A stretch of DNA of 8,329 bases, from positions 5,147-13,475 of the forward strand of contig PCCT01000049.1 of the NCBI GenBank assembly GCA_002731985.1. Direction: 5' to 3'. Both the position numbers and the translations under genes were made by a program. Positions 1-6,310 of the stretch are shown in pieces. Below the pieces are notes generated by a model, which did no database searches, was not told the origin of the DNA, and saw only the letters and a program-made list of their open reading frames with translations. This stretch comes from Nitrospinota bacterium. GTDB taxonomy: Bacteria; Nitrospinota; Nitrospinia; Nitrospinales; VA-1. Positions within the stretch are counted from its first letter, which is position 1. Each line of letters begins with the position of its first letter.

Positions 1-462
1 GAAGTATTATCACTATCCAGCTCACCTCTACAAGATCAACTTGAAGCTTTGAAGTATCTTGTTCATTTTGTCGCCGATCTGCATCAGCCCCTGCATTTAG
101 GAAATAGGAAAGACCGAGGTGAAAATAAAATTCAAATTAATTTTCGAGGCCGTAAAACCAATCTTCACGCGCTTTGGGATAGCGGCCTCGTGAATACAGG
201 TGATGATAATCTGATACAATACGCGCGACGGCTTGGACAGCGAATATCGCCAATAGATCAGTTGCTATGGGCGCAATCCGATTTAGTGGATTGGACCAAT
301 GAGTCCAGAAAGCAAGCCCTGATGTCTGCTTATGATAAAGAGATAATGTCTACGGGAGTATTGACCAAAGCCTATATCCAGAGAGCCAAGGATATTATAA
401 AACTTCGTCTGAGTCAGGCAAGGATGAGGCTGGCTCATCTGCTTAACACCAGATTGAACTAA
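1..462 (+). CDS. S1/P1-family zinc-dependent nuclease, C-terminal part (5' end outside window)
   Basis: The frame is open from base 1, so the gene starts before the window; the TTG at 49 is an internal codon, not the start. About 153 codons are visible. S1/P1 nucleases are secreted trinuclear-zinc enzymes that cleave single-stranded DNA and RNA and remove 3' phosphates from nucleotides. Counting from the first codon, the block H22-x3-D26-x5-H32 (in HFVADLHQPLHLG) followed by H56-x3-D60 (in NLHALWDSG) matches the second half of the family's zinc-ligand set (H116, D120, H126, H149 and D153 in P1 nuclease). The N-terminal Trp and first ligands, and any signal peptide, must lie upstream and cannot be seen. 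The C-terminal tail is basic and helical, as is usual. The next gene starts 22 bases downstream on the same strand, so co-transcription is possible. The family call is firm; substrate and export are inferred from the family. Confidence 0.9.
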   Translation, partial: EVLSLSSSPLQDQLEALKYLVHFVADLHQPLHLGNRKDRGENKIQINFRGRKTNLHALWDSGLVNTGDDNLIQYARRLGQRISPIDQLLWAQSDLVDWTNESRKQALMSAYDKEIMSTGVLTKAYIQRAKDIIKLRLSQARMRLAHLLNTRLN

Positions 463-484
463 CTAATTCGCAAAGGAGGAATCG

Positions 485-1204
485 GTGGCTGAAGAAAACC
501 CATTATTTTTTAAACAATTACTGTCTGGAATGGATATAGGGAAGTCTGATTCTTCCGCTCAACAAATGGCAAACTTCATTTACCTGATTGGAGATAAAAA
601 TACCCGCGAGTGCGTGATAGTTGATCCTGCATGGGATATTGATGGAATTCTAAAAGTCATCGAAGACGAGGACATGACGCTTAAAGGTTCTTTGGTAACG
701 CACTATCACCCTGACCATGTTGGTGGGAGTATCTTTGGCATGAACATCAAAGGACTTGCCGAATTGATGGAGAAAAGTCCCGCTCCTGTTTATGTGAATA
801 AACATGAGGCGGACGGATTAAAACAAGTGACGGGTCTTTCCGACACAGACCTGCGTTTGACTGACAGCGAAGAGAAAATCAAAGTGGGGGAAGTCGATAT
901 TACTTTCCTTCATACGCCAGGCCATACTCCGGGGTCGCAGTGTTTTCGGGTTGGCGATTATCTTGTTGCCGGAGATACCCTGTTTCTGCAGGGATGTGGG
1001 CGCGTGGATTTGCCCGGGGGTGACAGCGAGGAAATGTACCATACTCTGACTCGCCGACTCGCTAAGATTCAGGATGAGATTGTGCTTTATCCCGGACATA
1101 ATTATGGCGGCAGACCATTCGATGAGATGGGGAATGTCCGCGAAAGCAATTCGTATTTACAAATCAATCGCTTGGAAGACTGGCTTGCGGTCATGGGAGG
1201 ATAG
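485..1204 (+). CDS. MBL-fold metallo-hydrolase, glyoxalase II / persulfide dioxygenase-like
   Basis: This 239-residue protein is a metallo-beta-lactamase-fold hydrolase. The metal site is complete: H73, H75, D77 and H78 in THYHPDHVGG, H147 in HTPGHTPGS, D164 in AGDTLF and H205 in LYPGHNYG. The segment GCGRVDLPGGD (170-180) is typical of the branch holding hydroxyacylglutathione hydrolases and ETHE1-type persulfide dioxygenases, which act on glutathione thioesters or persulfides in the cytoplasm. The sequence does not settle which substrate is used. An insertion of about 30 residues (82-115) separates the first metal motif from the rest of the domain. The start is GTG at 485, preceded by a strong AGGAGGA at 474-480, which outweighs any downstream ATG. 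No signal peptide is seen. It follows the nuclease gene closely and precedes a 169-base gap. Confidence 0.87.
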   Translation: MAEENPLFFKQLLSGMDIGKSDSSAQQMANFIYLIGDKNTRECVIVDPAWDIDGILKVIEDEDMTLKGSLVTHYHPDHVGGSIFGMNIKGLAELMEKSPAPVYVNKHEADGLKQVTGLSDTDLRLTDSEEKIKVGEVDITFLHTPGHTPGSQCFRVGDYLVAGDTLFLQGCGRVDLPGGDSEEMYHTLTRRLAKIQDEIVLYPGHNYGGRPFDEMGNVRESNSYLQINRLEDWLAVMGG

Positions 1205-1233
1205 CTTCAACCCTGTATTTAAGAGCCTGTTTC

Positions 1234-1251
1234 CTAACGTTATTCTAACTT
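1234..1251 (+). promoter_or_regulatory. Possible PhoB-box-like direct repeat upstream of the PhoU-like/PiT genes
   Basis: CTAACGT and CTAACTT are separated by TATT, giving two 7-base units with an 11-bp period, the geometry bound by OmpR/PhoB-family regulators. Six of seven positions agree between the units, and the first unit agrees at five of seven with the stronger repeat at 6231-6248. It lies about 120 bases before the PhoU-like start. A match this loose can arise by chance in a gap of this size, so it is only a candidate. Confidence 0.3.
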
Positions 1252-1301
1252 GCATCTTCCCGCTAAATCCCCTAGATTGTCGACAGGTCATGAAGCAGGG
1301 T

Positions 1302-1316
1302 GCCTGTAGCACAGGC
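1302..1316 (+). other. Small hairpin in the gap before the PhoU-like gene
   Basis: GCCTGT and ACAGGC form a perfect 6-bp stem around the loop AGC, which can be extended by a few G-U pairs in RNA. No T-run follows, so it is not a standard intrinsic terminator. It sits in the probable leader of the PhoU-like/PiT transcript and might be a regulator site or an mRNA structure. The rest of this 169-base gap shows no convincing -35/-10 pair. Confidence 0.3.
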
Positions 1317-1373
1317 GTTCTGACGAATTATCCAGGATATCTTTAAATCACTTTTTTACGAGGTTTGATACAT

Positions 1374-2045
1374 ATGCGAACCATTTTATCAATGTTTGCC
1401 AAGTCGCCGTTTAAGCCGCTGGTAAGCCATATTGACAAAGTCAATGAATGCGTCAGCCAGATCGTTCCTTTGTTCGAAGCTTATAAGTCCGGGGACTATA
1501 TAAAGGTTGAGAAAATTTCACAGCAGATAGAAAAGGCAGAGCATAAAGCCGATAAGATTAAAGATAACATTCGGCAACATCTTCCTCAAAGTATTTTTCT
1601 CCCAGTGGATAAAAGAGACTTCATGCATCTTTTGTCGGCGCAAGATGATATTGCCGATGCAGTGGAAGATTTGACAGTAATTATGCGCTTAAAAGATATT
1701 GAGATCCCGGAAGAACTTCTTGAGCCTTTAATGGATCTGGTTCAGCATGTTGTAGATATAGCGAATGCGGCCTGTAGTATGATTCGCGAATTGGAAGACT
1801 TGTTGGAATCCTCCTTTGGTGGCGCCGAGGCAGAAAAAATAGAAAAAATGGCCCAGGAGTTGGGGACTTCCGAGTGGGAGGCAGATAAAAAACAGTTTTT
1901 GATAGCTAAAAAACTGTTCTCCATGGATGATAAACTCAATGCCGCTGAACTGTTTCTGCTCAACGAGTTAATTAAAAAACTCGGGGGTGTGGCCGATCAA
2001 TCTGAAAAAATTGGTAAAACTCTTCGAATGTTTCTCTCCCGTTGA
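1374..2045 (+). CDS. DUF47 / PhoU-like phosphate transport regulator
   Basis: This 223-residue, almost wholly helical protein belongs to the DUF47 (TIGR00153) group of PhoU-like proteins. They are usually encoded beside PiT transporters and are thought to modulate them. Acidic metal-binding-type motifs of the PhoU fold are visible: E53-x3-H57-x2-D60-x3-D64 in the first helical bundle, and the cluster D91, D92, D95, E98, D99 in LSAQDDIADAVED. The ATG at 1374 is chosen because ACGAGG (1358-1363) lies 10 bases upstream; a TTG at 1365 in the same frame is only one base from that site. No membrane segment or signal peptide is present, so it should be cytosolic and act at the membrane with its partner. 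The PiT gene begins 49 bases downstream on the same strand, supporting an operon. Family and partner are firm; the molecular action is inferred from the family. Confidence 0.9.
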   Translation: MRTILSMFAKSPFKPLVSHIDKVNECVSQIVPLFEAYKSGDYIKVEKISQQIEKAEHKADKIKDNIRQHLPQSIFLPVDKRDFMHLLSAQDDIADAVEDLTVIMRLKDIEIPEELLEPLMDLVQHVVDIANAACSMIRELEDLLESSFGGAEAEKIEKMAQELGTSEWEADKKQFLIAKKLFSMDDKLNAAELFLLNELIKKLGGVADQSEKIGKTLRMFLSR

Positions 2046-2094
2046 TTGAATTTCTCACCAGAACTATGATTATTAAATTAACCGAGGGGTTATT

Positions 2095-3345
2095 TTGGAT
2101 TTAAACACCTTCCTGTTAGTTTTTGCGATCACTGCCTGCGTCTACATGGCCTGTAATATTGGCGCCAATGATGTCGCTAATGCTATGGGCACAAGTGTTG
2201 GTTCTGGCTCTCTCACCTTCAAACAGGCTATAGCTGTTGCCGCCGTTGCTGAATTTGCCGGTGCTTATTTTGTTGGCGGACATGTATCCGATACCATTCG
2301 CAAAGGAATGCTGGATCCATCGATCTTCGCAGATGTCCCGATTCATCTGGTGTATGGGATGATAGGGGCTCTGGTTGCATCCGCTGTATGGCTCAACATA
2401 GCCAGTTATCTTGGCTGGCCCGTTTCGACAACTCACTCTATTGTCGGCGCTGTTATCGGATTCGGTGTGGTGGCTGGAGGGCTGGATGCGGTCAGTTGGG
2501 GCAGGGTGGGGGAAGTTGTGATGAGTTGGGTCATTTCCCCAGTGATGGGTGGGTTATGTGCTTATATTCTTTTCCGATTTATTTCTCATCAGATTTTTCG
2601 CAGGCGCAACCCTTTGTTGTATGCCAAGTGGCTACTGCCTTACATGGTTTTTATGGTGTGCGTGATTCTTGCCAATGCCATGTTTTACAAAGGTCTGAAA
2701 AATCTTCACCTTGACCTTTCTTTTGTCGAGGCAATGGCTTATGCCTTCGTTGTTGGTGTGATTGGATTTTATTTCTCGAAGATTCTTGTGAAAAAAGTTC
2801 CTGACGTACCCAAGAGAGATATCCACCGGCAACTGGAATCAACAGAAAATATTTTTAAATACCTTCAAATCCTCACTGCGTTTTACATCGCTTTTGCTCA
2901 CGGGTCCAATGATGTGGCAAACGCCGTAGGTCCACTTGCGGCAGTAGTTTCCATTCTCAAAAACGGATCTGTGGCGATGAAAGTTGAAATGCCTTCATGG
3001 ATTCTTGCCATGGGCGGCGCCTGTATTGTTTTCGGGCTTTTGGTTTGGGGAAGGCGGGTGATGGAGACAATAGGAAGTAAGATTACCGAGATCACCCCTT
3101 CGCGTGGTTTTTGTGCCACTTTTGGAGCGGCTACCATTGTCTTGATCTGCTCCAAAATGGGATTGCCAGTTTCCACAACACACACTCTAGTAGGTTCGGT
3201 CATAGGCGTTGGGTTTGCCCGTGGCTTGCCCACACTCAACCTTGGGATTATCCAGGAGATTGTAATGTCCTGGCTGGCCACGGTTCCCTTCACTGCAATA
3301 CTTTCCGCTATTATATTTAAAATCCTGCTCATAACCCTTGGATGA
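2095..3345 (+). CDS. pit: PiT-family inorganic phosphate transporter
   Basis: This 416-residue polytopic inner-membrane protein is a low-affinity phosphate permease driven by a cation gradient (proton or sodium) and thought to carry metal-phosphate or phosphate. The two internally repeated PiT halves are clear: GANDVANAMG (23-32) with GWPVSTTHSIVGA (107-119), then AHGSNDVANAVGP (268-280) with GLPVSTTHTLVGSVIG (356-371). About ten to twelve hydrophobic segments are visible, with a basic cytoplasmic-type linker around residues 165-180 and another at 230-255. The start is TTG at 2095, preceded by GAGGGG at 2084-2089. The next ATG (codon 18) would remove most of the first membrane helix, so the TTG is preferred. 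Length is normal for a bacterial Pit without a large central loop. The neighbouring DUF47 gene is its usual partner. Whether it takes up phosphate with protons or sodium cannot be read from the sequence. Confidence 0.95.
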   Translation: MDLNTFLLVFAITACVYMACNIGANDVANAMGTSVGSGSLTFKQAIAVAAVAEFAGAYFVGGHVSDTIRKGMLDPSIFADVPIHLVYGMIGALVASAVWLNIASYLGWPVSTTHSIVGAVIGFGVVAGGLDAVSWGRVGEVVMSWVISPVMGGLCAYILFRFISHQIFRRRNPLLYAKWLLPYMVFMVCVILANAMFYKGLKNLHLDLSFVEAMAYAFVVGVIGFYFSKILVKKVPDVPKRDIHRQLESTENIFKYLQILTAFYIAFAHGSNDVANAVGPLAAVVSILKNGSVAMKVEMPSWILAMGGACIVFGLLVWGRRVMETIGSKITEITPSRGFCATFGAATIVLICSKMGLPVSTTHTLVGSVIGVGFARGLPTLNLGIIQEIVMSWLATVPFTAILSAIIFKILLITLG

Positions 3346-3361
3346 TCTGCTCCTCAGATTA
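3343..3361 (+). terminator. Weak hairpin at the end of the pit gene, doubtful terminator
   Basis: TGATCTG and CAGATTA pair as a 7-bp stem (one G-U pair) around the loop CTCCT, overlapping the pit stop codon. The stem is A/T-rich and the following bases are AAAATGTTTT rather than a clean T-run. It could slow or end the pit transcript but is far weaker than the terminator at 5200-5237. Confidence 0.2.
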
Positions 3362-3369
3362 AAATGTTT

Positions 3370-3375
3370 TATAAT
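3370..3375 (+). promoter_or_regulatory. Consensus -10 box (TATAAT) upstream of the miniprotein gene
   Basis: A perfect TATAAT lies 46 bases before the ATG at 3422. No recognisable -35 sits 16-18 bases upstream, so this is either an activator-dependent promoter or chance in AT-rich DNA. Confidence 0.3.
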
Positions 3376-3421
3376 GCGTCAATGTGATTGAGAAGAATCC
3401 ATGGTCGGCAGGGGGGACGAG

Positions 3422-3565
3422 ATGTTAAAAGTACTATTTTATCTGATTTTGTTTTGTCTCTCCTTTCTTATATTTGAGTCCGTTTCTGTCATTGTCGCAG
3501 TGGGTGTCGCATTATTTGCCTTATATTATTTCACAGCTATAAAAACTCCCCGTGATCGATTTTGA
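3422..3565 (+). CDS. Putative 47-residue membrane miniprotein
   Basis: This short open frame is not a known family to me. It encodes 47 residues: a basic start (MLK), a hydrophobic stretch at about 4-18, an E19-S20 break, a second hydrophobic stretch at about 21-38, and a basic, polar tail (KTPRDRF). This suggests one long membrane helix or a tight two-helix hairpin with a positively charged end in the cytoplasm. A G-rich Shine-Dalgarno-like run (AGGGGGG, 3410-3416) lies five bases before the ATG, and a TATAAT lies further upstream. An in-frame ATG at 3401 would add seven residues (MVGRGDE) but lacks a good ribosome site. It sits between pit and the broken dehydrogenase, on the same strand. 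Function is unknown; hydrophobicity and the ribosome site are the only support for it being real. Confidence 0.45.
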   Translation: MLKVLFYLILFCLSFLIFESVSVIVAVGVALFALYYFTAIKTPRDRF

Positions 3566-3678
3566 TCGAGTTATACCTAAAAGTTGTTCATAGGGGGTTG
3601 GGAGAAAGCGGCGTATCTTCAGGCAAATTGTCGAGCGTTACCCACCTGATTACACAAAAAAAAGAAAGGGAAATATAA
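3566..3678 (+). other. Intergenic stretch before the dehydrogenase pseudogene
   Basis: Together with the miniprotein and the bases before it, this makes up the 333-base gap after pit. I see no hairpin terminator, tandem repeat or strong promoter here. The only functional-looking element is GAAAGGG (3664-3670), a ribosome site eight bases before the ATG at 3679, preceded by a run of A residues. Confidence 0.4.
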
Positions 3679-4281
3679 ATGAAAGTTATCGTCACTGGTG
3701 GCACTGGAACCACAGGAAAAGTTGTCATCAAACTCCTAAAAAAAGACCACGATGTTACTAAGGTTGGTTACAGAGATGGAGACCAGCGGGTAGATATTTC
3801 TCCTTCTAAGGAATCTATTCAATCTTTATTCGAGGAGATTGGAAAAGTCGATGCCATAATTTACACTACCGGTTTGGCTAATTTTGGCAATTTCAAATAA
3901 CTAACAGATGAAGATTATAAATTGGGATTAGACAATAAGCTGATGGGCCAAGTTAATTTGATTAGAATTGGGAGAGATTACCTAAATGAAGGTGGTTCTA
4001 TCACTGTGAAAAGTGGAATGTTGGCTCATGAGCTAATGAAAGGTAGCTCCATAATCAGCCTAGCAAATGCAGGTTTGGAAGGCTTTGTTCGGGCATCATC
4101 ATTGGAACTGGATAGCATCCGGGTTAATGCGGTCAGTCCCGTATTTGTTAAAGAAACCTTGGAAATAATGGGGGTGGACAGTTCAGCAGGTATGCCAGTT
4201 TCCGATGTTGCTAAGACTTACAAGTTTGCTGTCGAAGGAAATTGCCACGGTGAAACTCTAGATGTCCGAAAATTTCAATAA
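3679..4281 (+). pseudogene. Short-chain dehydrogenase/reductase-like gene interrupted by an in-frame TAA
   Basis: The frame runs for 200 codons from an ATG with a good ribosome site (GAAAGGG, 3664-3670), but codon 74 is TAA (3898-3900). Homology continues in the same frame without any shift: ANFGNFK, then stop, then LTDEDYKLGLDNKLMGQVNL. Intact relatives of this roughly 200-residue SDR subgroup, as I recall them, have KELTDED here, so a single GAA-to-TAA change explains the break. The N-terminal nucleotide-binding motif is present (G8-x2-G11-x2-G14 in VTGGTGTTGK), as is the late SDR motif IRVNAVSPVFVKET. The classical catalytic YxxxK is absent, which I believe is usual in this subgroup. A downstream restart (TTG at 3922 or ATG at 3943) has no ribosome site. 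It is either a recent pseudogene or a sequencing error at one base. An active two-part protein is unlikely. Confidence 0.82.
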
Positions 4282-4319
4282 GATCACTTTTTTGATTTAC
4301 TGAAAGAGGACGATATTCC

Positions 4320-5123
4320 ATGTCACAAACAATATCCGGTCAGTTGCGTAAAATGACCCATGAGGCAGATATGCCTGTTCAATACTTCCTGAGCCTGGAC
4401 GATGAACCGTATCCGTTGACATCCGAAGTGGGCAACCGTGTCACCATGAAATTTACAGGAAAGATCACCTGCATAGAGTGCGGTCGCAGGATCAAGAAAA
4501 CCTACAGTCAGGGATATTGTTTTCCCTGTACGCGGGATTTGCCGGAAAATGATATTTGCGGAGTCCGTCCGGAAAAATGCCAGCATGACAAAGGGAATGA
4601 CGCAGACCGCGAATTCTATGAAAAGTATTGCAACATAGACCACTTCGTTTACCTGTCACAGACTTCCGGGGTGAAAGTAGGGGTAACCCGTCACTACAAT
4701 ATTCCAAGCCGTTGGATTGATCAGGGAGCGGTGAAAGCGTTGATCATCGCCAAAGTTCCCCGGCGGATTTTATCGGGTCAGATAGAGATAGTTCTGGCTA
4801 AAAAGATTTCCGATCGGACCAACTGGAGGAAGATGCTTTTGGGACAGATCGAGGATGTCGATTTCCCCGCGATGCGGGAGAAAATGATTGAATGCATTCC
4901 TGAAGATCTTCAGCAATATGCTTTGCATGAGGAAGAGGTTCAGTCGTTCGCCTATCCTGTCGAGTCCGTTCCGGGAAAAATAAAAAGTCACAACCTGGAT
5001 AAGGAGAATGAGTTTACCGAGAAGCTTACAGGTATTAAGGGCCAGTATCTGATATTTGAAAACCGGGTGATCAACCTGAGAAAATACGCAGGCTACCACA
5101 TGGAATTTACTTTTGAGGAATGA
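4320..5123 (+). CDS. DUF2797 family protein: zinc ribbon plus GIY-YIG-like core
   Basis: This 267-residue cytosolic protein belongs to the uncharacterised DUF2797 family. Domains in order: an N-terminal beta-rich part (1-48); a four-cysteine zinc ribbon, C51-x2-C54-x12-C67-x2-C70; a second Cys/His patch with C80, C87, H89, C104 and H108; then the family signature, VYLSQTSGVKVGVTR (110-124) and RWIDQGA (131-137). That core resembles the two strands of GIY-YIG nucleases (Y111 for GIY, K119-V-G121 for YIG). R131, E156 and N168 sit where the conserved Arg, Glu and Asn would be expected. The nuclease resemblance is my inference, and I know of no tested activity. The C-terminal 80 residues look like a separate small domain. 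ATG at 4320 has AGAGGA (4305-4310) nine bases upstream. The gene follows the dehydrogenase pseudogene by 38 bases and ends before a strong terminator. Confidence 0.85.
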   Translation: MSQTISGQLRKMTHEADMPVQYFLSLDDEPYPLTSEVGNRVTMKFTGKITCIECGRRIKKTYSQGYCFPCTRDLPENDICGVRPEKCQHDKGNDADREFYEKYCNIDHFVYLSQTSGVKVGVTRHYNIPSRWIDQGAVKALIIAKVPRRILSGQIEIVLAKKISDRTNWRKMLLGQIEDVDFPAMREKMIECIPEDLQQYALHEEEVQSFAYPVESVPGKIKSHNLDKENEFTEKLTGIKGQYLIFENRVINLRKYAGYHMEFTFEE

Positions 5124-5199
5124 GTATGAATATTTGATTTCTCTTTATAATTCCCACGGGAAGGAGATTGGGGAGGGTTTAAAGCTTTACCCAAGACAA

Positions 5200-5237
5200 A
5201 AAAAAACCAAACCCGATTTTCCGGGTTTGGTTTTTTT
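5200..5237. terminator. Strong bidirectional intrinsic terminator
   Basis: A perfect 16-bp stem (5200-5215 paired with 5222-5237) encloses the six-base loop ATTTTC. The inner half, CCAAACCCG/CGGGTTTGG, forms the stable stem, and the outer A-run and T-run supply a U-tract for both strands. It lies between convergent genes: 77 bases after the DUF2797 stop and 18 bases beyond the desaturase stop. It should therefore end transcripts from both sides. Confidence 0.93.
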
Positions 5238-5254
5238 GTAAAACGTTATACAAA

Positions 5255-6151
5255 TCAGGCCGCCATCTTTACGATTTCTCCTTCAAAAGCAGAATCGGTC
5301 GAGGTCGGATTCGAAGTGGGTTTCACTTTGGCAACCCTGATATTTTTAGCCAACCCAAGTTTCTTGAGAGTCCAGATGGCCATCCAGGTCATATCTATTT
5401 CCCCAGGGCGCAGGCCATGCTTGGCGGATTTTGCAAAGGCGTGATGATTGTTATGCCAGCCTTCGCCGTAGGCGATAATAGCTACCCACCAACAGTTAGT
5501 TGCCAGGTCGTCTTTCAGTTGAAAGTTTTTGTAGCCGAAAGCATGTGCCGCACTGTTAACAAACCAGGTTCCATGATAGACCACCACCAGACGCAGGAAA
5601 ATTCCCCATACCACCCAGGGTAACCCGCCAATAGCCAGGAAAATAAACCCAAGAATAAACTGGTTTTTAATATAATGGTTTTCTAGGAACTGGTAGAACT
5701 TGTTGTCTGAAATATCCTTCGTGTAATTTGCAATGACTTCAGGGCTGTCAAACTGAGGTTGTTTATAAATCATCCATCCAAGATGTGCCCACCAGAGGCT
5801 GTCTTTTGCGCTATGCGGGTCTCGGTCCGTATCTGATCCCGCATGATGCATCCGGTGGTGGCCTATCCACTTGATAGGTCCGTTTTGGCAGGCGAGTGAT
5901 CCGATAAATACGATCGTATAGCCCAACCATTTTGGAAGGTCCATTCCGCGATGTGTCAGGTATCTGTGATAACCGAAACAGATGCCGATAGAGGCCGTCA
6001 GCCAGTGCATAAATGCAAACAGGGCCACCGCGCTCCAGGAGAAGGCAAATGGAAATAAGGCCAGCAACGCTCCAACATGCAGGAAGATGAAAAAACCAGC
6101 TATTTCCTTGTTAAACGTGGGCTGGGGTTTTACTTGAGTGAGTGTCGGCAT
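5255..6151 (-). CDS. Membrane acyl-CoA (stearoyl-CoA-type) delta-9 fatty acid desaturase
   Basis: This 298-residue integral membrane di-iron enzyme inserts a cis double bond into saturated acyl chains, using oxygen and electrons from a redox partner. All three histidine boxes of the class are present: H62-x4-H67 in YHRYLTHRG, H99-x2-H102-H103 in HHRMHHAGSDTDRDPH, and H233-x2-H236-H237 in EGWHNNHHAF. A further H203 in NSAAHAFG and the acidic DTDRDPH are also typical of the acyl-CoA desaturase branch. Four hydrophobic segments flank the boxes (about 18-58, 76-90, 165-195 and a weaker one near 220). The ATG at 6151 is chosen because AAAGGA lies just upstream on this strand; the TTG at 6166 has no ribosome site. 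The C-terminal tail is short and has no fused cytochrome b5 or ferredoxin domain. It is divergent from the two-component genes and shares their 159-base control region. Delta-9 specificity is inferred from the family. Confidence 0.93.
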   Translation of the reverse strand: MPTLTQVKPQPTFNKEIAGFFIFLHVGALLALFPFAFSWSAVALFAFMHWLTASIGICFGYHRYLTHRGMDLPKWLGYTIVFIGSLACQNGPIKWIGHHRMHHAGSDTDRDPHSAKDSLWWAHLGWMIYKQPQFDSPEVIANYTKDISDNKFYQFLENHYIKNQFILGFIFLAIGGLPWVVWGIFLRLVVVYHGTWFVNSAAHAFGYKNFQLKDDLATNCWWVAIIAYGEGWHNNHHAFAKSAKHGLRPGEIDMTWMAIWTLKKLGLAKNIRVAKVKPTSNPTSTDSAFEGEIVKMAA

Positions 6152-6204
6152 AGGTCCTTTTTCCAATAGGTTATAAGATTATTTGTTGTTTTCTTGAACT
6201 TGCG

Positions 6205-6210
6205 ACTATA
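6205..6210 (-). promoter_or_regulatory. Possible -10 box for the desaturase gene
   Basis: On the minus strand this reads TATAGT, close to TATAAT, and would give a leader of roughly 45-50 bases before the ATG at 6151. The bases 17 upstream (AAGATT) are a poor -35, as expected of an activated promoter. The direct repeat at 6231-6248 lies 20 bases upstream of it in this orientation. Confidence 0.3.
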
Positions 6211-6230
6211 CTAACCTGAAATATAGAAAT

Positions 6231-6250
6231 CTTATGTAAAACTTATGTAA
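6231..6250 (+). promoter_or_regulatory. PhoB/OmpR-type tandem direct repeat between desaturase and kinase genes
   Basis: CTTATGTAA occurs twice, at 6231-6239 and 6242-6250, exactly 11 bases apart. Written as a PhoB box it is CTTATGT-AAAA-CTTATGT: two identical 7-base units with a 4-base spacer, compared with CTGTCAT-AAAA-CTGTCAC in E. coli. The spacer is the same but the unit shares only three of seven bases. OmpR-class regulators bind such head-to-tail repeats as dimers. The site lies 60 bases before the kinase start and 80 bases before the desaturase start, so it could serve either or both. An exact 9-base repeat at this spacing is unlikely by chance in a 159-base gap. Which regulator binds is inference; the response regulator encoded next door is the first candidate. 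Confidence 0.6.
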
Positions 6251-6310
6251 TATTAGGGGATAGAGGCATTGGGCCAATTAGAAGGTATCGACTGAAATAG
6301 AGATTCCGGT

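Noticed and set aside
1278..1285. Palindrome TGTCGACA in the gap before the PhoU-like gene as an operator.
   Set aside because: Eight-base palindromes are common by chance and there is no conserved flank or second copy nearby.
2388..2714. Long alternative-frame and antisense open frames inside the pit, desaturase and two-component genes.
   Set aside because: They lie wholly within well-supported genes, lack ribosome sites and show no recognisable protein features.
3898..3900. Programmed readthrough or recoding of the TAA in the dehydrogenase gene.
   Set aside because: TAA is the least readthrough-prone stop, it is not a selenocysteine or pyrrolysine codon, and other genes in the window end normally at TAA.
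4283..4293. ATCACTTTTTT upstream of the DUF2797 gene also occurs at 1347-1357 upstream of the PhoU-like gene, suggesting a shared leader element.
   Set aside because: The shared word is 11 bases of low complexity, the flanks do not match, and its distance to the start codon differs, so chance is the simplest explanation.
5174..5192. Imperfect inverted repeat around AAAGCTTT before the main terminator.
   Set aside because: It needs a two-base bulge to pair and is overshadowed by the adjacent perfect 16-bp terminator stem.
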